In this document: positions 52,497 through 60,923 of the stretch, one piece after another | Layout: each line of letters begins with the position of its first letter | How positions within the stretch are numbered: position 1 is the first letter of the stretch | Assembly (NCBI GenBank): GCA_965227645.1 | Contig: OZ245773.1 | Coordinates: 2,294,001-2,358,000, forward strand | Reading direction: 5' to 3' | Length of the DNA: 64,000 nucleotides | Source of the DNA: Flavimaribacter sp024343425 | GTDB taxonomy: Bacteria; Pseudomonadota; Alphaproteobacteria; Rhizobiales; Rhizobiaceae | Notes under the pieces: model-generated | Seen by the model: the letters and a program-made list of their open reading frames with translations, nothing else | Database searches by the model: none | What the model was told of the DNA's origin: nothing | Translations under genes and position numbers: made by a program

Positions 52497-53627
52497 TCAT
52501 TGCGGATCGATATCGCCCCGCGCCCATTGATCCTGAACCTCGGCGGTAAAATCGCTGTAGCGCCCTTCGCCAATGGCCCTGCGAATGCCAGCCATGAGTT
52601 GCTGGTAGTAGTGAAGATTATTCCAGCTCAGGAGCATGCCGCCCAGGGTCTCGTTCGACCGCACAAGGTGGTGCAGATAGGCGCGGGAATAGTCGCGCGC
52701 AGCCGGACACGACGATTCTTCATCCAGCGGACGCGGATCATCGGCGTGACGCGCATTCCTGAGATTGACCTTGCCCCTGCGCGTATAGGCAAGGCCGTGC
52801 CGTCCGGCCCGCGTCGGCATCACGCAGTCGAACATATCGATGCCTTCCGCCACGGAGCGCACGATGTCATCCGGCGTGCCAACCCCCATGAGGTAGCGCG
52901 GGCGATCCGCCGGCAGCAGCGGACACGTTGCCTGCAGCATCGCGAGCATCACGTCCTGCGGCTCGCCGACTGCGAGACCGCCGACGGCGTATCCCTTCAA
53001 ATCCATCGCCGCAAGCGCGCTGGCAGAGCGTTCGCGCAAAGCGACGTCGTCGCCGCCCTGAACGATGCCGAACATCGCCTTGCCGGGTTGCTCGCCGAAC
53101 GCCGTCTTGCAGCGCTCCGCCCACCGTAGCGACAGCTCCATCGCCCGCTCGATCTCGTCACGATCAGCCGGCAGCCGCACGCATTCGTCCAATTGCATCT
53201 GGATATCGGAATCGAGCAGCCCCTGGATTTTGATGGAGCGTTCCGGCGACATGTCGTGCCGGCTTCCGTCGACATGCGACTGGAACGTGACGCCCTGTTC
53301 CGTCACCTTGCGCAGCGCCGCCAGCGACATGACTTGAAATCCGCCGGAATCGGTCAGAATCGGCTCCGGCCAGCGAGCGAATTCGTGCAGCCCGCCCAAC
53401 CGCGCGACACGTTCTGCGCCCGGCCGCAGCATCAGGTGATAGGTATTGCCGAGAATGATGTCAGCGCCAAGTTCGCGCACCTGGTCCATATACATGGCCT
53501 TGACGGTCCCGCCGGTGCCGACGGGCATGAAGGCCGGGGTGCGCACCTCGCCACGCGGCATGGAAATCTTACCACTGCGCGCCTTGCCGTCCGTCGACGA
53601 CACCGTAAAGCCGAAATGCTCAGTCAT
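52497..53627 (-). CDS. tgt: Queuine (preQ1) tRNA-ribosyltransferase
   Basis: Exchanges guanine-34 of tRNAs with GUN anticodons for preQ1. 376 residues in a TIM barrel: FMPVGTGGTVKAMYMDQV, LTDSGGFQVMSLA (catalytic Asp of the nucleophile/pocket region), GIVQGGDD, GLAVGEPQ, YLMGVGTPDDIV and DMFDCVMPTR (nucleophile Asp). ATG 53627 overlaps the queA stop by 8 bp. Oddity: the usual zinc motif C-x-C-x2-C reads S-S-C-P-A-A here (PLDEESSCPAARDYS), so two of three Cys ligands are missing although the following His region YLHHL is kept. Confidence 0.93.
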   Translation of the reverse strand: MTEHFGFTVSSTDGKARSGKISMPRGEVRTPAFMPVGTGGTVKAMYMDQVRELGADIILGNTYHLMLRPGAERVARLGGLHEFARWPEPILTDSGGFQVMSLAALRKVTEQGVTFQSHVDGSRHDMSPERSIKIQGLLDSDIQMQLDECVRLPADRDEIERAMELSLRWAERCKTAFGEQPGKAMFGIVQGGDDVALRERSASALAAMDLKGYAVGGLAVGEPQDVMLAMLQATCPLLPADRPRYLMGVGTPDDIVRSVAEGIDMFDCVMPTRAGRHGLAYTRRGKVNLRNARHADDPRPLDEESSCPAARDYSRAYLHHLVRSNETLGGMLLSWNNLHYYQQLMAGIRRAIGEGRYSDFTAEVQDQWARGDIDPQ

Positions 53628-54717
53628 GATCCTGCTCCGCCCGCGAAAGCAGGCTTGAATCCCCGTATGAATAGAAACGATAGCCGTTGTCGATAGCGTG
53701 GCGATAGGCCGCCAGCATTGTATCGCGCCCGCTGAACGCCGAAACAAGCATGAACAGGGTGGAACGCGGCAGATGAAAATTGGTCATCAGCATGTCGACA
53801 AAGCGAAATCGGTAGCCGGGCGTAATGAAAATATCCGTCGCCCCGCGCCACGGGCGCAACACGCCGTCTTCGCCGGTGGCCGTTTCGAGCAGGCGCAAGG
53901 ACGTCGTTCCAACGGATACGATCCGTCCGCCCCGTCGCCGAACCGCGTTCAGAGCCTCTGCGACCCTGTCGCTCACCTCGCCGATTTCGGCGTGCATGAC
54001 GTGGTTTTCCGTATCATCCGCCTTGACCGGAAGAAACGTGCCGGCGCCAACATGCAGGGTCACGAAATGCCGCTCGACGCCATGACGCTCAAGTTCCGCC
54101 AGCAGATCCTCGGTAAAATGCAATCCAGCCGTTGGGGCCGCCACTGCGCCGTCGTGCTGCGCATACACCGTCTGGTAGTCTGCAAGGTCACGGCTGTCCT
54201 CCGGACGTTTCGAGGCGATGTAGGGCGGAAGCGGCACGTGCCCTTCCGCGGCGATCACCCTGTCCAGTTCGGGACCGGAAAAATCAAATTTGAGGGTAGC
54301 CTCTCCGCCTTCGCCCCTGCTTTCGACGACACCGGACAGGGTTCCGGCGAAACAAGTCTCGTCGTCCTTGCCGAATGAAAAGCGGTCACCCGCCTTGATG
54401 CGTTTGGCGGGACGAACGAATGCCTTCCAGCAATCGTCGGCGACACGCATGTGCAGTGTCGCGGAAAGGTGCGAAACCGCCTCTCCATCCGGTGTTTGCC
54501 GGAGTCGCCTCCCTTCCAGTTGCGCCGGAATGACCCGCGTGTCGTTGAACACGAGAGCGTCGCCAGGTCTCAGAAAATCGACGAGATCACGCACGGTGTG
54601 GTCGGACAGTTCACCGTGCGAACCAACCCGCAGCAGCTTGGCGCTGTCGCGCGGCGACGCAGGCCGCAAGGCGATGCGGTCTTCAGGCAGGTCGAAATCG
54701 AAAAGGTCAACACGCAT
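53620..54717 (-). CDS. queA: S-adenosylmethionine:tRNA ribosyltransferase-isomerase
   Basis: Converts preQ1-34 in tRNA to epoxyqueuosine, transferring ribose from SAM. 365 residues: DFDLPEDRIALRPASPRD, GDALVFNDTRVIPAQL, YQTVYAQHDGAVAAPTAGLHF and MLMTNFHLPRSTLFMLVSAFSG. It overlaps tgt by 8 bp, so the two queuosine genes are coupled. Start ATG 54717. Confidence 0.96.
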   Translation of the reverse strand: MRVDLFDFDLPEDRIALRPASPRDSAKLLRVGSHGELSDHTVRDLVDFLRPGDALVFNDTRVIPAQLEGRRLRQTPDGEAVSHLSATLHMRVADDCWKAFVRPAKRIKAGDRFSFGKDDETCFAGTLSGVVESRGEGGEATLKFDFSGPELDRVIAAEGHVPLPPYIASKRPEDSRDLADYQTVYAQHDGAVAAPTAGLHFTEDLLAELERHGVERHFVTLHVGAGTFLPVKADDTENHVMHAEIGEVSDRVAEALNAVRRRGGRIVSVGTTSLRLLETATGEDGVLRPWRGATDIFITPGYRFRFVDMLMTNFHLPRSTLFMLVSAFSGRDTMLAAYRHAIDNGYRFYSYGDSSLLSRAEQDHD

Positions 54718-54782
54718 ATCGTATCAATCAAAACGCCCGCGTCGGCAACGCGGGCGCTCCACAAACTCGATGAAACCCGGAA

Positions 54783-55256
54783 TCAGAGGTCGGCTGCGAC
54801 CCGCATCGACGTGATGCTGTCCGGATCGCGAACCGGTTCGCCACGCTTGATCTGATCCACGGCGTCCATGCCTTCAATAACCTGACCCCAAACGCTGTAC
54901 TGACGATTGAGGAAAGGAGCGTCATCGAAGCAGATGAAGAACTGGGAATTGGCGGAGTGCGGGTTCTGCGCGCGCGCCATCGAGCACGTGCCGCGAACGT
55001 GGCTCATGTTGTTGAACTCGGACTGAAGGTCAGGCTTGTCCGATCCACCCATTCCGGTGCCCGTGGGATCGCCCGTCTGAGCCATGAACCCTTCGATCAC
55101 GCGGTGAAACACCACGCCGTCATAGAAGTTTTCGCGGCTGAGCGACTTGATGCGCTCCACATGCTTGGGCGCAACATCGGGAAACAGCTCGATGACGACC
55201 TTTCCCTTTGTCGTTTCCATGACGATGGTGTTTTCAGGGTCCTTGTAGTCGGCCAA
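54783..55256 (-). CDS. Cytosolic cyclophilin-type peptidyl-prolyl isomerase
   Basis: 157 residues with no signal peptide: VFHRVIEGFMAQTGDPTGTG (catalytic Arg in FHR), GTCSMARAQNPHSANSQFFICF and YSVWGQVIEGMDAVDQI. Speeds cis-trans isomerisation of Xaa-Pro bonds. It is the downstream member of a tandem pair with the secreted cyclophilin, 17 bp apart, both ahead of queA-tgt on the same strand. Confidence 0.94.
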   Translation of the reverse strand: MADYKDPENTIVMETTKGKVVIELFPDVAPKHVERIKSLSRENFYDGVVFHRVIEGFMAQTGDPTGTGMGGSDKPDLQSEFNNMSHVRGTCSMARAQNPHSANSQFFICFDDAPFLNRQYSVWGQVIEGMDAVDQIKRGEPVRDPDSITSMRVAADL

Positions 55257-55273
55257 TAGTACTCTCCTTGTCT

Positions 55274-55849
55274 TCAGGAACCGGTGCGAACGGTGATCAT
55301 GCGATCGGGATCCGCGACAACGCCATTCTGCGCCTTGTCGCCAAGCTTGATGTTTTCAACGTGATCCATACCGTCGATGACCCGGCCAAATACCGTATAA
55401 TCGCCGTTCAGGAAATGGCCATCTTCCAGCATGATGAAGAATTGCGAATTCGCGGAATCCGGATTCTGCGCTCGCGCCATGCCGACAACGCCCTTGTCGA
55501 ATGGCACATCGGAGAATTCCTGCTTGAGATCGGGCATATCCGATCCGCCTGTGCCGGCGCGCCGGGGCTGGAAACCCTCTTCCATGTCGCCGAACTGAAC
55601 GTCGCCCGTTTGCGCCATGAACCCTTCGATCACCCGATGGAAGGCGACATTGTCGTAGGCTCCGTCAGCAGCGAGCTTCTTGATTCTCTCGACGTGGTTA
55701 GGCGCAACATCCGGCAGCAACTCGATAACGACATCCCCGTCCTTCAGGGAAATGGTCAAAGTGTTTTCCGGCGCGGCCTGCGCGTTTGCGGCGCCGACAA
55801 GACCGAACGCAAACATCGCTGCGCCCACTGCAATACTCAGTAATTTCAT
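55274..55849 (-). CDS. Periplasmic cyclophilin-type peptidyl-prolyl isomerase
   Basis: 191 residues with a signal peptide (about 1-25, GAAMFAFGLVGAANAQA). Core motifs: AFHRVIEGFMAQTGDVQFG, GVVGMARAQNPDSANSQFFIML and YTVFGRVIDGMDHVENI. It folds exported proteins. ATG 55849 gives a clean signal peptide; the longer frame from 55897 does not. It has a short extra loop (DMEEGFQPRRAGTGG) relative to its cytosolic partner. Downstream of coaD on the same strand. Confidence 0.94.
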   Translation of the reverse strand: MKLLSIAVGAAMFAFGLVGAANAQAAPENTLTISLKDGDVVIELLPDVAPNHVERIKKLAADGAYDNVAFHRVIEGFMAQTGDVQFGDMEEGFQPRRAGTGGSDMPDLKQEFSDVPFDKGVVGMARAQNPDSANSQFFIMLEDGHFLNGDYTVFGRVIDGMDHVENIKLGDKAQNGVVADPDRMITVRTGS

Positions 55850-55893
55850 GGTGACTCCTGTTCTGGATCTGACGGATGGATATCCGCGAAGCC

Positions 55894-56385
55894 TCAAGAA
55901 TGTTTTTTGGCGAGAGCCCTGAAAACCGGGCCAGGCACAAAGGCTTCGACGTCTCCGCCCATGGCCGCGATCTGCCTGACCAATGTGGCGGTAATGGGCC
56001 GGTTGAGCGGGCTCGCGGGAAGAAATACGGTCTGGACTTCCGACGCCATCTGCCGATTCATGCCGGCCATCTGCATTTCGAAATCAAGATCAGTGCCGTC
56101 ACGCAAACCGCGCATCAGGATGGAGGCGTTGTTTTCGCGCGCCGCGTCAACGGCAAGTTTACTGAAAGACACCACTGTGACCCGTTCCTGTTGGCCCGGC
56201 AGGGCCTCGGCGAGGGATTCGACGATCAGCGCCGCGCGCTCCTCAAAGCTGAAGAGCGGCTTCTTGGTGTCGTGAACTCCAATGCCGACAACAAGTTGAT
56301 CGACGATATTGAGAGACTGCATCAGAATGTCGAGATGACCGTTCGTGATCGGATCGAATGATCCCGGATAAAAGGCTGTGGTCAT
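55894..56385 (-). CDS. coaD: Phosphopantetheine adenylyltransferase
   Basis: Penultimate step of coenzyme A synthesis: 4'-phosphopantetheine plus ATP to dephospho-CoA. 163 residues: TAFYPGSFDPITNGHLDIL (T/HxGH nucleotidyl-transferase motif), VGIGVHDTKKPLFSFEER, LMRGLRDGTDLDFEMQMAGMNR and a final NRPITATLVRQIA in place of the usual I-S-S-T-x-V-R. It lies 44 bp before the secreted cyclophilin on the same strand. Confidence 0.95.
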   Translation of the reverse strand: MTTAFYPGSFDPITNGHLDILMQSLNIVDQLVVGIGVHDTKKPLFSFEERAALIVESLAEALPGQQERVTVVSFSKLAVDAARENNASILMRGLRDGTDLDFEMQMAGMNRQMASEVQTVFLPASPLNRPITATLVRQIAAMGGDVEAFVPGPVFRALAKKHS

Positions 56386-56563
56386 TGTATCACCCCGCTT
56401 AAGGTCGCCCGTTCCTGCTGAATAGCTGACCGCTTGTCAAGCCTGACGCCATTTCTTCAATGGTTTCAGGCTGTTCTTAATATGAATGCAATATGAACGC
56501 GAGCTTCAGCACCCCTTAAGATTACTCGGTTATGATTAGGCCAGAAATTCGAGGAGTGTCGTT

Positions 56564-56680
56564 ATGTTCATTCTAGCAATCACAGGCGCTGCGTTCGTTG
56601 CGACCGTATTCGCGTCAGCTTTTCTTCTGGCGGCGCCGCGCGAAGAACTGGGAGCCACACGGCCTGGCAGGCGCGTCTGA
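56564..56680 (+). CDS. Tiny membrane protein (38 aa)
   Basis: A short frame from ATG 56564 with GAGGAG about 9 nt upstream, a good ribosome site. It encodes a single hydrophobic helix FILAITGAAFVATVFASAFL, then a basic tail (PREELGATRPGRRV). This layout is typical of small single-pass bacterial membrane proteins. No family recognised. Followed 150 bp later by a second such frame and then a strong terminator. Confidence 0.5.
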   Translation: MFILAITGAAFVATVFASAFLLAAPREELGATRPGRRV

Positions 56681-56829
56681 AGTCTTTTGCCATCAAAATG
56701 CCGTCAAGGGCTGTAATATCACATATTTGTTGATCGATATTGCAAGCTGTGACTTCGGCACTACATTAATGCCAAGATTGCGGCACAGGTTGCTGAACAA
56801 CGGTGTAACCAAGGCAAGGATGAACGGGC

Positions 56830-56973
56830 ATGATTACGGTACTTTCACTCTCGGCAGTTTTGATCGCAGCCATTTTGCTCGCGAACATGAGTGGCGCCGT
56901 TCTTGCCATGAAACAGCAGCAATCACGAATTGCAGTGCGGAGCCAGAGCCGTCCCCCCCGAAATGCTCGATAG
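56830..56973 (+). CDS. Tiny membrane protein (47 aa)
   Basis: Frame from ATG 56830 with AGGA about 10 nt upstream. One hydrophobic helix TVLSLSAVLIAAILLANMSG, then a Gln/Ser/Arg-rich basic tail (QSRIAVRSQSRPPRNAR). It looks like the sister of the 38-aa frame upstream, with the same membrane-plus-basic-tail plan. It ends 54 bp before a strong plus-strand terminator, which supports transcription in this direction. Confidence 0.45.
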   Translation: MITVLSLSAVLIAAILLANMSGAVLAMKQQQSRIAVRSQSRPPRNAR

Positions 56974-57026
56974 TTCCCGCTGCATAGGGTAGTTTCTGAC
57001 CTCCAGTTGAAACACCCTCTACCCCG

Positions 57027-57060
57027 AGCCCGGATGGTTCCCCCGCCATCCGGGCTTTTT
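57027..57060 (+). terminator. Strong rho-independent terminator after the small membrane ORFs
   Basis: AGCCCGGATGG (57027-57037) pairs perfectly with CCATCCGGGCT (57046-57056) over an 8-nt loop, followed by TTTTT. The T-run is on the plus strand, so it ends transcription from 56.5-57.0 kb, not gyrA. It lies about 20 bp beyond the gyrA stop on the other strand. Confidence 0.9.
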
Positions 57061-57077
57061 ATTGATCGGTTCCTGTA

Positions 57078-59897
57078 TCAGCTATCGCTTTCATCGTCGG
57101 ATGGCGTTGCGGGAGGCTGATCGCCGGTTTCATCTTCGCCTTCGACGTCGGCCTCTTCGGCTTCTTCCTCCGGTTCGTTGATCCTTTCAACAGAGACGAC
57201 TGCCTCGTCGGCGGCGGTCGAAAAGATCGTCACGCCCTTCGTCGCCCTGCTGGCGATCCGGATACCCTCGACCGGCACCCGAATGAGCTGTCCGCGATTG
57301 GACACGAGCATGATCTGATCTTCGTTCTCGACCGGGAACGTCGCCACAAGCGGTCCGATTTCATCCACCTTGGCGGTGTCGGTCGCCCGAATGCCCTTGC
57401 CTCCGCGTCCGGAGATACGGAAGTCGTATGAAGACGATCTCTTGCCATATCCCTTTTCACTGATCGTCAGGACGAACTGCTCGCGAGCCTGCAGTTCCTG
57501 CAATCTCTCTTCAGGCATTTCGGACTCGACGGCGTCGGTGTCGGCGTCCTCTCCGACCAGTTCCACGTCGCCCGCCCTGCTCCATTTTATGTACTGCGAG
57601 CGTTCAGCCGGCGTCGCCTCTACATGGGCGAGGATGGCCATCGAAATAACTTTGTCTCCGCTGGCCATGGCGATGCCGCGCACCCCTATCGAATTGCGGC
57701 CGGCGAACACGCGCACATCGGTCACGGGGAAACGAATGCACTGCCCGAGAGCGGTCGTCAGCAAGACGTCGTCGAACTCGTTGCAGGTTTCAACGTTCAG
57801 GATCTCGTCCTGTTCGTCGTCCAGCTTCATGGCGATCTTGCCGTTGCGATTGACCTGGACGAAATCGGACAATTTGTTGCGGCGAACCGTGCCGCGGGTC
57901 GTCGAGAACATGACGTCCAGTTCGCTCCAGCTGTCCTCGTCCTCCGGCAATGGCATAATGGAGGTAATGCGCTCGCCCTGTTGCAGCGGAAGCGTATTGA
58001 TCAGCGCCTTGCCCCTGGATTGCGGCGTGCCGATCGGCAAACGCCAGACCTTGAGCTTGTAGACGATGCCTCGCGAGGAGAAGAACAGGATAGGCGTATG
58101 CGTATTGGCGACGAAAAGCCTCGAAACGAAATCCTCGTCGCGCGTCGACATGCCGGACCGACCCTTGCCGCCTCTGCGCTGGGCGCGATAGGTGACGAGC
58201 GGAACGCGCTTTATGTAGCCGGAGTGCGTGACGGTGACGACCATATCTTCGCGCGCAATGAGGTCTTCGTCCTCCATATCCGCGCCGCCTTCAAGAATCT
58301 CCGTGCGGCGCGGCGTTGCGAACTCGTCGCGCACATCGGTCAGTTCCTGCTTGACGATCTCCATGATCCGCATCCGCGAGGACAGGATATCCAGATAGTC
58401 CTTGATCTCGTCGCCGATCGCGTTGAGTTCGTCCGCAATTTCGTCGCGGCCGAGCGCGGTCAGGCGCGCAAGACGCAGTTCGAGAATGGCGCGCGCCTGT
58501 TCCTCGGACAGATTGTAGGTTCCATCCTCGTTGATGCGATGTCGCGGATCGTCGATCAGCAGGATCAGCGCCTCGACATCCTTCGCGGGCCAGCGCCGCT
58601 CCATCAATTGCGAGCGGGCGGTCGCCGGATCCGGCGCGCGACGGATCAGGTTTATTACCTCGTCGATATTGGCGACGGCGATCGCCAGACCCACGAGGAC
58701 GTGAGCGCGTTCGCGCGCCTTGTTCAGCAAGAACTTCGTGCGGCGGCTGACAACCTCTTCCCTAAAGGCGATGAAGGCCTTCAGCATGTCCATCAGTGTC
58801 AGTTGTTCCGGCTTGCCGCCATTCAACGCCACCATGTTGCAGCCGAACGAGGTCTGCAGCGGCGTGTAGCGATAAAGCTGATTGATCACGACGTCGGCGA
58901 CGGCGTCCCGCTTCAGTTCGATAACGACGCGATAACCTTCGCGATCGGATTCGTCGCGAATGTCGGAGATGCCTTCAATCCGCTTCTCGCGGACGAGTTC
59001 CGCCATCTTCTCGATCATCCCCGCCTTGTTCACCTGGTAGGGGATTTCGGTGATGATGATGGCTTCGCGCTCGTTGCGAATGTGCTCTGTGGACACCTTG
59101 CCGCGCATCAGAACTGATCCGCGCCCGGTCTCGTAAGCGCTGCGGATACCGGAACGCCCTAGTATCAGACCGCCTGTCGGGAAATCCGGTCCGGGGATGA
59201 TCTGCAGCAGTTCCATCAGATCAATCGAAGGATTGTCTATGACTGCTATGCAGCCGTTGATAACTTCTCCAAGATTGTGAGGCGGAATGTTGGTCGCCAT
59301 GCCGACGGCGATGCCGCCGGCGCCGTTGACGAGCAGATTGGGGAACCGCGCAGGCAAGACCCGGGGCTCGCTCGCGGACGCGTCGTAGTTCTCCTGAAAG
59401 TCGACGGTGTCCTTGTCGATATCCTCGAGAAGATCATGCGCGACCTTGGCGAGACGCGATTCCGTATAACGCATCGCCGCCGGCGGATCGCCGTCGACCG
59501 AACCGAAATTGCCCTGCCCGTCGATGAGCGGCACGCGCATGGAAAAGTCCTGCGCCATGCGCACCATCGCGTCATAAATCGCCTGGTCGCCATGGGGGTG
59601 ATATTTACCCATGACGTCACCGATGATGCGCGATGACTTCACATATTTGCGGTTCCAGTGAAAACCGCCTTCATGCATGGCGTAGAGGATACGACGGTGC
59701 ACCGGCTTCAGCCCGTCCCTGACATCCGGCAGGGCGCGACTGACGATGACGCTCATTGCATAGGATAGATAGGAGCGCTGCATCTCCTCCATGATGGAGA
59801 CCGGCTCGATGCCGGACGGTCCGGAGGGCGGTGTGAGCGAATTATCGTGTTCTGACAAAAACTGGCCTGTCTGTGTAAAGCGAATCGTTACCGTCAT
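57078..59897 (-). CDS. gyrA: DNA gyrase subunit A
   Basis: Breaks and rejoins DNA in the gyrase heterotetramer to add negative supercoils. 939 residues: winged-helix and tower core with catalytic Tyr144 (AAMRYTESRLAKV), then six C-terminal beta-pinwheel blades, including the GyrA-box-like QRRGGKGRSGM, and an acidic tail. The quinolone-resistance region reads YHPHGDQAIYDAMVRM: Gln105 sits where E. coli has Ser83, and Asp109 matches E. coli Asp87. The N-terminus is about 30 residues longer than in E. coli; MTVTIRFTQT may be partly non-coding, with a later start possible. Confidence 0.95.
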   Translation of the reverse strand: MTVTIRFTQTGQFLSEHDNSLTPPSGPSGIEPVSIMEEMQRSYLSYAMSVIVSRALPDVRDGLKPVHRRILYAMHEGGFHWNRKYVKSSRIIGDVMGKYHPHGDQAIYDAMVRMAQDFSMRVPLIDGQGNFGSVDGDPPAAMRYTESRLAKVAHDLLEDIDKDTVDFQENYDASASEPRVLPARFPNLLVNGAGGIAVGMATNIPPHNLGEVINGCIAVIDNPSIDLMELLQIIPGPDFPTGGLILGRSGIRSAYETGRGSVLMRGKVSTEHIRNEREAIIITEIPYQVNKAGMIEKMAELVREKRIEGISDIRDESDREGYRVVIELKRDAVADVVINQLYRYTPLQTSFGCNMVALNGGKPEQLTLMDMLKAFIAFREEVVSRRTKFLLNKARERAHVLVGLAIAVANIDEVINLIRRAPDPATARSQLMERRWPAKDVEALILLIDDPRHRINEDGTYNLSEEQARAILELRLARLTALGRDEIADELNAIGDEIKDYLDILSSRMRIMEIVKQELTDVRDEFATPRRTEILEGGADMEDEDLIAREDMVVTVTHSGYIKRVPLVTYRAQRRGGKGRSGMSTRDEDFVSRLFVANTHTPILFFSSRGIVYKLKVWRLPIGTPQSRGKALINTLPLQQGERITSIMPLPEDEDSWSELDVMFSTTRGTVRRNKLSDFVQVNRNGKIAMKLDDEQDEILNVETCNEFDDVLLTTALGQCIRFPVTDVRVFAGRNSIGVRGIAMASGDKVISMAILAHVEATPAERSQYIKWSRAGDVELVGEDADTDAVESEMPEERLQELQAREQFVLTISEKGYGKRSSSYDFRISGRGGKGIRATDTAKVDEIGPLVATFPVENEDQIMLVSNRGQLIRVPVEGIRIASRATKGVTIFSTAADEAVVSVERINEPEEEAEEADVEGEDETGDQPPATPSDDESDS

Positions 59898-60162
59898 TTA
59901 TAGCCGATCGGCCGCAGAAACGCCAACTTGGGAAGTGTTTTAAGGGGCTCCGTTTGTTATTTGTTTTCATCATGTTAAGCAGGATTTCTCGAAGCGCTTG
60001 CGGATGTTTTGCACGGTATCGCCGTCAATTCCGCGAAATCCGGGATTTAATCGGAAAAAGGTCGGTGATTCTGCCCCGTAATCCTTGGCTTGGGCGCCGG
60101 CGCAGGCATGTGCTATCAGGAAGGGAAAACTTCTCTCCTCGACGCGGTCCCGGTACACAGCA

Positions 60163-60792
60163 ATGCACGGTTACGAAGCCCTTCTGAACGCATTCCTGAC
60201 ATTGGTTGTGATCCTCGACCCGCCAGGCAATGCGCCGCTTTTCCTGGGATTGACCACCGATATGACGAAGGCGCAACGCTTCCAGGTGGCGCTCCGCGGC
60301 TCGATCATCGCCTTTGTAATTCTGACCGTGTTCGCAATCGCCGGATCCGGAATCCTGTCGGTTTTCGGCATCACCATCGACGCATTCCGCGTCGCGGGCG
60401 GCTTGCTGCTGTTCTGGATCGCCTCCGAGATGATTTTCGAACGGCGCACCGCGCGCAAACAGCAAAGCGTTGACCGGAGCAATACTGGCGACCATGTCAG
60501 CGACATAGCCGCTTTTCCACTGGCGATACCGCTGATCGCAGGCCCGGGCTCCATCTCCGCGGTCGTGCTGCTTTCGACCACATTTTCATCGCCGGTCGGC
60601 CGGCTGGAGCTTGTCGCCATCATATTCGTGGCGATCGCCATCCTTTTCGCGACGCTCGCCATAGCAAATTCGCTCGACAGGTTCCTCGGTCAGACCGGTC
60701 GAGCCGTTCTCATCAGGCTTCTGGGCGTACTGCTGGCGGCGCTGTCGGTGCAATATGTTGCCGACGGCACAAAGGCGCTTTTCTCGTCCTAG
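60163..60792 (+). CDS. MarC-family integral membrane protein
   Basis: 209 residues from ATG 60163 with six transmembrane helices. Family stretches: FLTLVVILDPPGNAPLFL, RVAGGLLLFWIASEMIF, DIAAFPLAIPLIAGPGSISAVVLL and LIRLLGVLLAALSVQYVADG. An inner-membrane protein of uncertain role; the older link to multiple antibiotic resistance was not upheld. The longer frame from 60085 is not needed. It diverges from gyrA. Confidence 0.92.
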   Translation: MHGYEALLNAFLTLVVILDPPGNAPLFLGLTTDMTKAQRFQVALRGSIIAFVILTVFAIAGSGILSVFGITIDAFRVAGGLLLFWIASEMIFERRTARKQQSVDRSNTGDHVSDIAAFPLAIPLIAGPGSISAVVLLSTTFSSPVGRLELVAIIFVAIAILFATLAIANSLDRFLGQTGRAVLIRLLGVLLAALSVQYVADGTKALFSS

Positions 60793-60923
60793 CGGTCAAT
60801 TCAAGCCGTTGTGTCGGCGGTCCCGGCGGATCTCGCACGTCCGGAACACTTTTTGGGTGGCGGTGCGTCTTACTTCTTTGTAAGTGGTTTCGCACAATCC
60901 AAACCATCAGGCCGAGCTCCAGC

